The notes under the pieces: generated by a model
The model's input: only the letters and a program-made list of their open reading frames with translations
Told to the model about the DNA's origin: nothing
Databases searched by the model: none
Made by a program: the position numbers and the translations under genes
Shown: positions 1-6,272 of the stretch, in pieces
How the letters are laid out: the number at the start of each line of letters is the position of its first letter
Numbering within the stretch: the stretch's first letter is position 1
Source of the DNA: Nitrospirota bacterium
Lineage (GTDB): Bacteria; Nitrospirota; JAOUDF01
Length of the DNA: 10,946 nucleotides
Assembly: GCA_029859385.1 (NCBI GenBank)
Contig: JAOUDF010000069.1
Span: 1 to 10,946 of the forward strand
Reading direction: 5' to 3'

Positions 1-1
1 T

Positions 2-55
2 GCCGAGCAACCCAAGGAATGTTGCGGCAAGCCGATGAACAAGATGAACGACTAA
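2..55 (+). CDS. C-terminal end of an unidentified cysteine-containing protein (partial)
   Basis: An open frame enters from the left edge and stops at TAA 53-55, leaving 17 residues that end in CCGKPMNKMND. The CCGKPM motif resembles the metal-binding turn of desulforedoxin-like and other small rubredoxin-like proteins, which would suit the neighbours, but too little is visible to name the family. The next gene starts 14 nt downstream with its own strong ribosome binding site, so all three plus-strand genes here probably share a transcript. It could instead be the tail of a rubrerythrin-like protein. Confidence 0.5.
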   Translation, partial: AEQPKECCGKPMNKMND

Positions 56-69
56 TACAGGAGGAAGCT

Positions 70-180
70 ATGGCAACATGGGTATGTGCATGCGGTTTTG
101 AAAAAGAGGGTAAGTGCAAGCCCCAGAAGTGCCCCAAGTGCGGGGCAAAGGGAGGTTTCACCAAAAAGGAGGGGAAATGA
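70..180 (+). CDS. RCKP-type rubredoxin-like mini-protein, 36 aa
   Basis: ATG at 70 is preceded by AGGAGG at 59-64 with a 5-nt spacer, an excellent start. The 36-residue product has five cysteines, at 6, 8, 16, 21 and 24. They fall in a CxCG turn, the GKCKPQKC segment and a CPKCG knuckle. This is the signature of the very small rubredoxin-like proteins named for their RCKP/KCKP motif. A single iron or zinc site and a role as a small electron carrier are inferred from the family. The stop codon overlaps the ATG of the cytochrome c peroxidase gene (ATGA at 177-180), suggesting coupled translation, and the protein may supply electrons or act in the same oxidative-stress response. Adjacent in-frame starts are absent. 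Confidence 0.8.
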   Translation: MATWVCACGFEKEGKCKPQKCPKCGAKGGFTKKEGK

Positions 181-1199
181 TGGAGAGGCGGTTATCTATA
201 AAAAAAGGATGGGTGGGTTTTATAGCAGTGGTTGCAGTTGCAGCTGTGCCGGTTTTTGCGACAGCCGCTGAGCAGGACTACTCCAAATACTTCAAGCCGA
301 TCCCTGCTTCGGTGGAAAACGCCGACAACCCGTCGAATCAGGCGAAGATCGATCTGGGCAGAATGCTCTTCTTTGACCCGCGGCTTTCAAAGAGCGGCTT
401 TATAAGCTGCAATTCATGCCACAATCTGATCACCGGCGGTGTCGACAATCTCTCCACCTCCATCGGTCACATGTGGCAGATTGGCCCAAGAAACGCCCCG
501 ACCGTTTATAATGCTGCGCTGAACGTCGCCCAATTCTGGGATGGCCGCGCCAAGGATGTGGAGGAGCAGGCCCAGGGGCCCATCACAAATCCCGGCGAGA
601 TGGCGGCTACCCAGGAGATGGCGCTGGACAGGGTGATGAGTATGCCCGCGTACGTAACTCTCTTCAAGGAAGCTTTCAAAGGGGAGGCAACGCCAATTAC
701 CTATGTGAACCTGGCAAAGGCCATAGGTGCCTACGAGCGGACACTGCTCACGCCTTCACGGTTCGACGATTTTCTGGCCGGGAAGAAAAATGCCCTGACT
801 GACGAGGAGAAGAAGGGGCTTGACGTTTTCGTAGGCAAGGGGTGCGTGGCCTGCCACAATGGGGCTGGCATCGGTGGCAGGAGCTTCCAGAAGTTTGATT
901 ACGGCACTGACATGGGCAGGTATGAAGTCACAAAAAACGCGGCCGACAAGAAGTTCTTCCGGGTGGCGTCGCTTCGAAACGTTACCCTTACCTACCCCTA
1001 CTTCCATGACGGGAAGGTCTGGAACCTGGAAGAAGCGGTGAAGATCATGGGAGAGAAGCAGATGGGGGTGAAGCTATCCGACGACGAGGTGCGGTCGATT
1101 ACCGAGTTCCTTGGCTCCCTCTCCATGAAGCAGGCCAGCGTAGAGATTCCCATGCTGCCTCCTTCGACAGACCGGACATCGAAGCCTGACGTAAAATAA
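180..1199 (+). CDS. Diheme cytochrome c peroxidase (periplasmic)
   Basis: Reduces hydrogen peroxide to water in the periplasm using electrons from c-type cytochromes. It belongs to the bacterial diheme CcpA/MacA family known from Geobacter. The 339-residue product has an N-terminal signal peptide (positive MERR..KK, hydrophobic core about 11-27, likely cleavage after ATAA at 30). Two heme-binding motifs follow: CNSCH at 77-81 and CVACH at 222-226. Other family marks are FWDGRA near 119-124, YFHDG at 274-278, and Met295 in the EKQMG segment, a plausible axial ligand of the C-terminal heme. Length is normal for the family. AAGGAGG at 166-172 places ATG 180 at ideal spacing; the in-frame ATG at 177, overlapping the upstream stop, is the alternative. 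A start further upstream would run through the rubredoxin-like gene and is rejected. Confidence 0.93.
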   Translation: MERRLSIKKGWVGFIAVVAVAAVPVFATAAEQDYSKYFKPIPASVENADNPSNQAKIDLGRMLFFDPRLSKSGFISCNSCHNLITGGVDNLSTSIGHMWQIGPRNAPTVYNAALNVAQFWDGRAKDVEEQAQGPITNPGEMAATQEMALDRVMSMPAYVTLFKEAFKGEATPITYVNLAKAIGAYERTLLTPSRFDDFLAGKKNALTDEEKKGLDVFVGKGCVACHNGAGIGGRSFQKFDYGTDMGRYEVTKNAADKKFFRVASLRNVTLTYPYFHDGKVWNLEEAVKIMGEKQMGVKLSDDEVRSITEFLGSLSMKQASVEIPMLPPSTDRTSKPDVK

Positions 1200-1206
1200 C
1201 CCGTGG

Positions 1207-1232
1207 CGGGGGCGGGTTCAGGCCTGCCCCCG
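1207..1232. terminator. Hairpin between convergent genes, probable bidirectional terminator
   Basis: A 10-bp stem, CGGGGGCGGG paired with CCTGCCCCCG including one G-T wobble, closes a 6-nt loop (1217-1222). It lies immediately after the peroxidase stop and directly at the 3' end of the minus-strand radical SAM gene. The T-run is weak on the plus strand and poor on the minus strand, so termination efficiency is uncertain. Confidence 0.65.
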
Positions 1233-1234
1233 TC

Positions 1235-2542
1235 CTATAATTTCAATTCTCCGCAGCGCCGGACCCCGAACCACTCCTTGGGCCGGTTGAAGTAGCCGAT
1301 CTCGACCTTCGGGAACTCCTTTACAATTCCTCGCAGCATCTTTCTGATCCCGATTGCCTTGCCTTTTGCCTCCGGGATGTTCTTCAGATACAGCTCCGTG
1401 TCGATATTCAGGTTGCGCATCTGTATCAGGTCCAGCCCCGTCTGTCGCACCAGCTCGAACAGCCCTTCCACCTCCTCTTCCCGGTCGGTGACGCCGGGGA
1501 ATACCAGCAGGTTGATGGTGGTGTAGAGCCCCTTATCCTTCGCGGTCTTTATGGTCTGGACCACGTCATCAAATTTGTAGTTCATCGGGCGGTAGTAGGC
1601 GTCATAGGTCTCCCGCAGGCCGCTGTTGACGCTCACCCGTATGCTGTCGAGCCCCGCCTCGGCCAGCCGCGCCACTTTCTCCGGGCTGTAGCCGTTGGTG
1701 TTGAGGTTGATGGTGCCCAGCTCGGTCTCGGCCCGGATCCGCCGGATGGCGGCCTCCAGCGTGTCGGCCTGCAGCAGCGGCTCGCCCTCGCACCCCTGTC
1801 CGAAGCTGGCCACCCCTTCCTTGACTCTCATGAGATGCGGCACTGCTACTCCGGCGATCTCTTCCGGCGTCGGTACGAAGTTTACCCGCTCCTGCGATGC
1901 GCAGCAGCCGCTCTGGGACTGAAACGAAAGGCACCCGATACACCGGGCGTTACAGGTTGGCGAGGTGGGCAGCGGGCACTCGAACCGGCTGAAGAAGAGG
2001 TTCTTGGCGGCGAAGCAGTGATACTCCGTTGCACAGCGCACCAGCTGGTTGAGGAGGCGGTTTTGCGCGGCCCCTTTCTGCTTCATGCGGCCGGTGATCT
2101 TTTTTGGCAGGACCGAGTCGTCGTAGATCGACGGATTGTGGATGTCGCGCACGTCCACCCGCACCGCCGCCGCAACGAACCCCTCATCCTGCCAGCCGAT
2201 GGCGGTGTAGCACCAGAGCGGGAGCGGTTTCCTCTCAGCGGCATAATGGGCCGCCGGGATGTGGGTGCGTGTATACCCTGCCGGGAGAAAGGCCGACACC
2301 GCCGTTACCGGTATGCTCTGCCGCCCAAACTTCATCCGCTGGACGGGCACAAAGGTACGCGCCCGTTTGTCCCACCCCAGGGCCTGGCTGTCGGGCAGGC
2401 TGAAGAAGCTGCTCTCTTCCGGCAGGGGGATCAGCTCGTTCCGGGGGACAGTCACCAACCGGTCGCCGGAGCAGGCCGCCATCTCCAGGGTGGGATGGTC
2501 GTATATGTTACCGCTGGAGTCGCTACAGACGAGGTTAGCCAT
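1235..2542 (-). CDS. Radical SAM protein, uncharacterised
   Basis: A 435-residue cytosolic protein with a mid-sequence radical SAM core. The CNARCIGC motif (Cys197, Cys201, Cys204) would bind the [4Fe-4S] cluster that cleaves S-adenosylmethionine. The GQGCEGEPL segment at 248-256 matches the GGE-type SAM-binding strand, and a TIM-barrel-like pattern follows (INLNTNGYS near 278-286, DSIRVSVNS near 299-307). The roughly 190 residues before the cluster form an extra N-terminal domain I do not recognise. More cysteines close to the cluster (189, 213, 214) and near the end (430) could serve an auxiliary site. The substrate is unknown. The gene begins 3 nt after the exchanger stop, without a strong Shine-Dalgarno, so it is probably translated by coupling within that operon. 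Confidence 0.85.
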   Translation of the reverse strand: MANLVCSDSSGNIYDHPTLEMAACSGDRLVTVPRNELIPLPEESSFFSLPDSQALGWDKRARTFVPVQRMKFGRQSIPVTAVSAFLPAGYTRTHIPAAHYAAERKPLPLWCYTAIGWQDEGFVAAAVRVDVRDIHNPSIYDDSVLPKKITGRMKQKGAAQNRLLNQLVRCATEYHCFAAKNLFFSRFECPLPTSPTCNARCIGCLSFQSQSGCCASQERVNFVPTPEEIAGVAVPHLMRVKEGVASFGQGCEGEPLLQADTLEAAIRRIRAETELGTINLNTNGYSPEKVARLAEAGLDSIRVSVNSGLRETYDAYYRPMNYKFDDVVQTIKTAKDKGLYTTINLLVFPGVTDREEEVEGLFELVRQTGLDLIQMRNLNIDTELYLKNIPEAKGKAIGIRKMLRGIVKEFPKVEIGYFNRPKEWFGVRRCGELKL

Positions 2543-2545
2543 ATC

Positions 2546-3529
2546 TCAGAATGCAAAAAAGAGGAAGATCAGGTAAAAAAAGCCGCTCAGCAAAAGGCCG
2601 CGAGTGCTAAGGCTCCCCCGTGCCTTGAGCCACAGATAGTGATAGAGGATCGACCCAATGGCCAGAAAGGCGCTGACCAGCGTTACCCCTTCGATTTCCC
2701 ATGGGGTGAAGGCGATGCCGATGGCCACGGGAAAGCAGCTCTGGAACACAAGGGCACCGGTAATATTCCCCAGGGCCATGGTGTCCTTGCCGCGCCTGAC
2801 CCAGATGACGCTGTTGAGCTTCTCCGGCAGCTCGGTGGCGACCGGGGTGATGATCATCGAGAGCACCAGCGGCGAGATATTGAGGATCGGCGCCACGTTT
2901 GCCACCGATTTGACGAAAAAGTGGGCGCCTCCCACGATGAGGGCCAGCCCGGCGATTACCTGCAACCCGATGATATGCAGATGTGGGTCGTGATGGTTGC
3001 GTGCGAAATGCAGCGGGTTGACGTCGTGGTGCACGTCTCCATCGGCCTTCAGTGTAAGGTAAACGTAATAGAGGTAGATGCCTAACAGATAGGCGACGAC
3101 AAACCACTTGATCGCCTGCTGATGGAACAGGCCTACGCCGATGGCTACCGGATAGGTCATGAGAAAGAAGGCCATGTCGCGGCCGATCACCGTGCTGTCG
3201 AGTGAAAGGTGGTCGCGGTGCTGCCGCCGCCCCTTGTAGTAGTAGACGGCGCAGGCCATGACAAAGAGGGTGAGGGTCGAGAGCATGAAGGGAGCGCCGG
3301 CAATGGCGCCGATGCCTACCTGGTGGCTGGACGCCTCGGTGTGAAAGAGGATGGCGATAACCGGGATCAGCGTCTCCGGCAGGGCCGTCCCTACCGCAGC
3401 CATGAGACTTCCCACCACCCCTTCGGCGAACTTGAGTTTTTTGCCCGTCCATTCGATACCGTTGGTAAAGACCTCGCAGCCGCCCAGAATGACGCCAAGG
3501 CTTACCACAAGCCACAGAAAATCAAGCAC
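2546..3529 (-). CDS. CaCA-type sodium/calcium exchanger family membrane protein
   Basis: A polytopic inner-membrane protein of 327 residues, predicted to exchange Ca2+ or a related cation against Na+ or H+. The two internal repeats that define this family are visible. The alpha-1 region (about 40-52) contains GSLMAAVGTALPE, and alpha-2 (about 219-236) contains SPLVLSMIITPVATELPE, followed by GNITGA. The acidic residues Glu52 and Glu236 are the expected ion ligands. A histidine-rich loop separates the halves (about 167-185, with HH pairs) and could sense or bind metal. GTG at 3529 is chosen as start because GGGAGG lies upstream in the mRNA at proper spacing; the upstream ATG extension gives a non-membrane segment overlapping the divergent promoter. 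First gene of an operon with the radical SAM gene. Its leader contains a striking inverted repeat. Confidence 0.87.
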   Translation of the reverse strand: MLDFLWLVVSLGVILGGCEVFTNGIEWTGKKLKFAEGVVGSLMAAVGTALPETLIPVIAILFHTEASSHQVGIGAIAGAPFMLSTLTLFVMACAVYYYKGRRQHRDHLSLDSTVIGRDMAFFLMTYPVAIGVGLFHQQAIKWFVVAYLLGIYLYYVYLTLKADGDVHHDVNPLHFARNHHDPHLHIIGLQVIAGLALIVGGAHFFVKSVANVAPILNISPLVLSMIITPVATELPEKLNSVIWVRRGKDTMALGNITGALVFQSCFPVAIGIAFTPWEIEGVTLVSAFLAIGSILYHYLWLKARGSLSTRGLLLSGFFYLIFLFFAF

Positions 3530-3535
3530 AGCCCG

Positions 3536-3610
3536 CTCCTCCCATGATTTTGAAAGGCCCAATTGTAGCAGATGGCGTAAAAGCTGCCAAAACAAATCAT
3601 GGGAGAGGAG
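3536..3610 (-). promoter_or_regulatory. Inverted repeat covering the exchanger ribosome binding site
   Basis: In the exchanger mRNA the 5' arm (3610-3594) is CTCCTCTCCCATGATTT and the 3' arm (3550-3536) is AAATCATGGGAGGAG. These give 15 base pairs with one 2-nt bulge and enclose 43 nt. The 3' arm contains the entire GGGAGGAG ribosome binding site, 8 nt before the GTG start. Folding would therefore hide the site, which suggests a translational switch (riboswitch, thermometer or protein-controlled leader). The enclosed loop could form a small internal GCAG/CTGC hairpin. No known riboswitch class was recognised. Confidence 0.55.
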
Positions 3611-3614
3611 AGGC

Positions 3615-3642
3615 GAATTATTTGTTTGACGGGTCGGCTCAA
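3615..3642 (-). promoter_or_regulatory. Possible promoter for the exchanger operon
   Basis: Read on the minus strand, TTGAGC (3642-3637) and TAATTC (3620-3615) are separated by 16 nt. Transcription would begin near 3608, close to the first arm of the leader inverted repeat. The match is modest, and the promoter overlaps the candidate dfrA promoter on the other strand. Confidence 0.28.
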
Positions 3643-3655
3643 TCCTTGATATGAG
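3626..3655 (+). promoter_or_regulatory. Possible dfrA promoter
   Basis: TTGACG at 3626-3631 and TATGAG at 3650-3655 are separated by 18 nt, about 32 nt before the DfrA start. The -35 is good and the -10 weak. It is divergent from, and overlaps, the exchanger promoter candidate. Confidence 0.3.
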
Positions 3656-3686
3656 ACTTATTAGAGTACACGATAGAGGTGCCTGT

Positions 3687-4160
3687 ATGAAACTCTCGAT
3701 AATCGTTGCCATATCCGAAAACGGCGTCATCGGCGCCGGGCCGCATATCCCGTGGAAGGCCAAAGGGGAGCAGCTGCTGTTCAAGGCGTTGAGCTACAAC
3801 CAGTGGGTACTGGTCGGCCGCAAGACCTTCGAGTCGATGGGTAACCTGCCCAATCGTCACTACGCCGTCGTTACCCGCTCGGACTACACCTGCCACGACA
3901 AGAATGTCATCGTCTTCTCTTCCATCGAGGCTGCCCTCGAAAAGCTCGAAACCATTACCGACCATGTTGTCGTCGCCGGCGGCGGGCAGGTCTTCAGGGC
4001 GCTGATCAAGAAGGCCGACATCCTGCACATTTCCACCATTCACACGGTAGTAGACGGCGATGTCCACTTTCCGCCCGTCCCCGAGAACTTCAGAAAGATA
4101 TTCAGCCAGTACTTCTCGTCGAATATCGACTATACCTACGAGATATGGGAGAGGATCTGA
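3687..4160 (+). CDS. dfrA: Dihydrofolate reductase, DfrA1-like
   Basis: Reduces dihydrofolate to tetrahydrofolate with NADPH in the cytosol. The product is 157 residues when started at 3687, preceded by GAGGT at 6-nt spacing, and then aligns end to end with the mobile DfrA1-type enzymes. Visible landmarks are VAISENGVIG at 7-16, IPWKAKGEQ at 21-29, GRKTFESMG at 44-52, the cofactor loop AGGGQV at 97-102 and LHISTI at 113-118. The acidic active-site residue is Glu28, as in the integron-borne trimethoprim-insensitive group, rather than the Asp typical of FolA. By recalled alignment about three fifths of residues match DfrA1; this was not computed by a tool. Trimethoprim resistance is therefore likely but inferred. 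The reading frame upstream to 3651 is open but lacks a ribosome binding site. No attC-like site was found beside it. Confidence 0.93.
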   Translation: MKLSIIVAISENGVIGAGPHIPWKAKGEQLLFKALSYNQWVLVGRKTFESMGNLPNRHYAVVTRSDYTCHDKNVIVFSSIEAALEKLETITDHVVVAGGGQVFRALIKKADILHISTIHTVVDGDVHFPPVPENFRKIFSQYFSSNIDYTYEIWERI

Positions 4161-4208
4161 TGGTTGTTAGGGATGAGACAGGGAAACCTCTTCATGTCCT
4201 CAAAACAA

Positions 4209-4237
4209 TTGACAAATAAAGCTGTGGCGCCTAGAGT
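4209..4237 (+). promoter_or_regulatory. Promoter for the PIN toxin-antitoxin pair
   Basis: A consensus TTGACA (4209-4214) and TAGAGT (4232-4237) are separated by exactly 17 nt. Transcription would start near 4244 and give a short leader with AAAGGAGGT just before the antitoxin ATG. Confidence 0.5.
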
Positions 4238-4268
4238 AGCCCTGTTGAGAATTCAAAGGAGGTACGTA

Positions 4269-4478
4269 ATGGGAAGCTCACTGGAAAACAGACTGGGCAA
4301 TCTGATCCACGAGATACAGGAAATCAGAAAAGACATTATCATACATAAAATAGAAAAAGTAACGACGGCTCAGGCCAAGATCAACGCATGGAAGTCTCTC
4401 GGAGAAAAGATTTCCACGAAATGGGATAATGTTTCTGCCGTAGAAGAAATTTCAAATCAGCGGGAGAAATCGTGGTGA
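4269..4478 (+). CDS. Small antitoxin-like protein of a PIN toxin pair
   Basis: A 69-residue, highly charged and probably helical protein, starting at ATG 4269 behind AAAGGAGGT. The first half, with EIQEIRKDIIIHKIEKV, looks amphipathic. The C-terminal half ends in DNVSAVEEISNQREKSW, a conserved-looking tail that I associate from memory with small partner proteins upstream of PIN toxins in delta-proteobacteria; no formal family name is assigned. I see no clear ribbon-helix-helix, AbrB or Phd DNA-binding signature. The gene overlaps the PIN toxin frame by a few bases (stop 4476-4478, toxin GTG 4472), the typical antitoxin-first arrangement. Function as antitoxin is inferred from size, order and overlap. 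Confidence 0.7.
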   Translation: MGSSLENRLGNLIHEIQEIRKDIIIHKIEKVTTAQAKINAWKSLGEKISTKWDNVSAVEEISNQREKSW

Positions 4479-4873
4479 AGAGGCTGACCCTCGATAGCTC
4501 CGTCATTATCTCCTCTCTTCTCAAAAATGAACCCCGCCATAAAGAAGCGCTGAAGCTGTGGGAGAGTGTGCTCTCGGGAAAGAATTTCGCTGTTCTGCCA
4601 TATTCCGTACTTGTTGAAGTGGTTGCGGCCATCAAGAGAAGAACCGGTTCCAAGGAGATGGCGCTGGAGATGATGAAACAACTTCTCGATATAGAGGCTG
4701 TCTCTTTTGTGCCGCTTGATGACAAATCCGCCATCTGTGCCGCGGAACTCGCTGCGCAAACGGGAGTACGCGGCATGGATGCACTCGTAATTCAGGTTGC
4801 GCGAGAATTTGAGGCGGAGCTGGTTACATTTGACGAGGAAATGTTGAAGAAAGCAAAGAAAGTGTTGCCTTGA
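4472..4873 (+). CDS. vapC: PIN-domain toxin, VapC-like ribonuclease
   Basis: A 133-residue single PIN domain, predicted to be a Mg2+-dependent RNase that inhibits translation when free of its antitoxin. All four expected acidic residues are present: Asp8 in LDSSVII, Glu49 in LVEVVAAIKR, Asp103 in GMDALVIQVA and Asp121 in VTFDEEM. Length is normal for VapC. Translation starts at GTG 4472 or the adjacent GTG 4475; both lie behind GGGAG at 4461-4465 and overlap the antitoxin stop. The toxin therefore depends on coupled translation from the antitoxin message. The sulfurtransferase starts only 48 nt downstream and might be co-transcribed by read-through, though it has its own ribosome binding site. 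Confidence 0.88.
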   Translation: MVKRLTLDSSVIISSLLKNEPRHKEALKLWESVLSGKNFAVLPYSVLVEVVAAIKRRTGSKEMALEMMKQLLDIEAVSFVPLDDKSAICAAELAAQTGVRGMDALVIQVAREFEAELVTFDEEMLKKAKKVLP

Positions 4874-4921
4874 CTCCTTCCTGCGACTGATTCCCGTAGG
4901 ATTAGGGAAAGAAGTCTGACC

Positions 4922-5776
4922 ATGCCTTATACAACGCTGATCTCAGTTGCCGATCTTGTTCGCAATATAAACTCTCCCGACTGGCTTGTGGTCGATTGCC
5001 GCTTCGACCTCGCCAACAAGCAATGGGGCCGCGCCGCTTATGCCGAGTCGCATATCCCCGGTGCAATTTACGCCCATCTCGATGATGACCTGTCGGCACC
5101 GATAGTGCCCGGCGTTACCGGACGCCATCCGCTTCCTTCGATAGAGCAATTTGCCGCGACTCTTGCACGCTGGGGTATCGATGAGCGGGTGCAGGTGGTG
5201 ACCTACGATGACAAGGGGGGCATGTTCGCGGCACGGCTCTGGTGGATGCTGCGCTGGCTGGGGCACGAAAAGGTTGCCGTGCTCGACGGCGGCTGGAAGC
5301 ACTGGCTCGACGCAGGGCAGCCGGTCAGTGCTGATGTCCCGACCCGCGCCGCGCGAACCTTCACGCCGAGGCCGCAGCTACATCTGGAGGCAAGCGTAGA
5401 TGACGTAGTCGCTGCCCTGAACGATCCCGCCATAAAGCTCCTTGATGCCCGCGGCGCCGACCGCTTCCGGGGCGAAAATGAGACCATCGACCCAAAGGCC
5501 GGTCACATCCCCGGCGCCAAATCCGTCCCCTTCATGGAGAACCTCACACCCGACGGCCTCTTCCTCGATCAGGAAGCCCTGCGTACCCGCTTCCGCGCAC
5601 TGCTGGGCGATACGCAGTCCCGCGACACCATCTGCTACTGCGGCTCCGGTGTTACCGCCTGCCACAATGTCCTTGCCATGCTTCACGCCGGGCTGGGTGA
5701 TGCCCGACTCTACGCGGGCTCGTGGAGCCACTGGATTACCGACCCTGACCGGCCTGTGGCGATGGGGGAAGAATAG
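4922..5776 (+). CDS. Two-domain sulfurtransferase (rhodanese family, SseA-like)
   Basis: A cytosolic tandem rhodanese of 284 residues that transfers sulfane sulfur from thiosulfate or 3-mercaptopyruvate to a thiophilic acceptor. The N-terminal domain (about 1-135) has YDDKGGMFAARLWWMLRWLG around 95-114 and lacks a catalytic cysteine, as is usual. The C-terminal domain (about 155-284) carries the active-site loop CGSGVTA at 240-246, with Cys240 as nucleophile. The SG residues and following TA favour mercaptopyruvate sulfurtransferase over a thiosulfate-type loop, which more often reads CRxGxT. The GHIPGA motif at 194-199 is a standard rhodanese mark. No signal peptide is seen. An ATG at 4922 behind an AGGGAAAG stretch gives the family's usual length (E. 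coli SseA is about 281). Confidence 0.9.
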   Translation: MPYTTLISVADLVRNINSPDWLVVDCRFDLANKQWGRAAYAESHIPGAIYAHLDDDLSAPIVPGVTGRHPLPSIEQFAATLARWGIDERVQVVTYDDKGGMFAARLWWMLRWLGHEKVAVLDGGWKHWLDAGQPVSADVPTRAARTFTPRPQLHLEASVDDVVAALNDPAIKLLDARGADRFRGENETIDPKAGHIPGAKSVPFMENLTPDGLFLDQEALRTRFRALLGDTQSRDTICYCGSGVTACHNVLAMLHAGLGDARLYAGSWSHWITDPDRPVAMGEE

Positions 5777-5948
5777 GTATAGTTAGCGGCATCATAGGTT
5801 ACTCAGGGGCTTGAATTTTTAAGCGGCCTGTGCGAAGGTGACATAGGATGTAGTTATGTAGATAGTCACGGATTTACAGCGAAAAATCGAACCATGACAA
5901 ACTCGATGATCTTGCTGAGAACAAAATGTTGCTTTTCGACTCGACAAT
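5777..5948 (+). other. Intergenic stretch with a possible gene remnant
   Basis: No full gene is visible. One frame is open from after TAG at about 5862 to a TGA at 5950-5952 that overlaps the ATG of the DUF4258 gene as ATGA. Its residues include HDKLDDLAENKMLLFDSTI. There is no ATG start in that frame except one eight codons before the stop. This may be the decayed end of an upstream partner gene or a short leader peptide; it could also be chance. Confidence 0.25.
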
Positions 5949-6272
5949 ATGAGCCCTTTGCTGCAACAAATTACTGAACTTATCGATCGGAAAGAAGTTT
6001 GCATTTCGGAGCACGGGTATGACGAACTGGCTGCCGATGGGATATTTGTCAGAGACCTGATAAAGGGCATTTCAGGGGCAAAACTCGTTGAAGAGTACCC
6101 GGACTACATCAAAGGACCCTGCGCACTGGTCCTGCAGGTGGACAGAGACGGTAAGCCGCTTCATGCAGTATGGGGAATACCAAAAGGCGCGACTGGGCCC
6201 GCGGTACTGGTAACAGCTTATCGCCCCGACCCGCAGAAATGGACAAAAGGATTTATGAGGAGAAAAAAATGA
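5949..6272 (+). CDS. DUF4258 domain protein, candidate toxin
   Basis: A 107-residue protein that I assign to DUF4258, a family of small proteins with a RelE/BrnT-like appearance often found in toxin-antitoxin arrangements. Seen in the sequence are CISEHGYDELAADGIFVRDL at 18-37, a DYIKGPCALVLQVD strand region, a HAVWG turn near 73-77 and a basic C-terminus ending RRKK. The conserved His21 in SEHG and the H-x-V-W-G segment are the family marks I rely on. The start at ATG 5949 lacks a strong ribosome binding site but overlaps the stop of a short upstream frame. The stop overlaps the ATG of the next small gene (ATGA 6269-6272), so the two are coupled. A toxin role is inferred from family and pairing. 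Confidence 0.75.
   Translation: MSPLLQQITELIDRKEVCISEHGYDELAADGIFVRDLIKGISGAKLVEEYPDYIKGPCALVLQVDRDGKPLHAVWGIPKGATGPAVLVTAYRPDPQKWTKGFMRRKK

Noticed and set aside
1835..3085. 416-codon plus-strand open frame across the radical SAM and exchanger genes
   Set aside because: It is antisense to two well-supported minus-strand genes, and its low-complexity Arg/Gly/His/Asp-rich composition is typical of a shadow frame in GC-rich DNA.
2607..3515. 302-codon minus-strand frame overlapping the exchanger
   Set aside because: Same strand but a different frame from the exchanger; the product is Arg/His-rich nonsense, whereas the exchanger frame shows the two alpha repeats.
3530..3784. N-terminal extension of the exchanger to an upstream ATG
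   Set aside because: The extension has no membrane or family character and would overlap the divergent dfrA start and promoter; GTG 3529 has a proper ribosome binding site.
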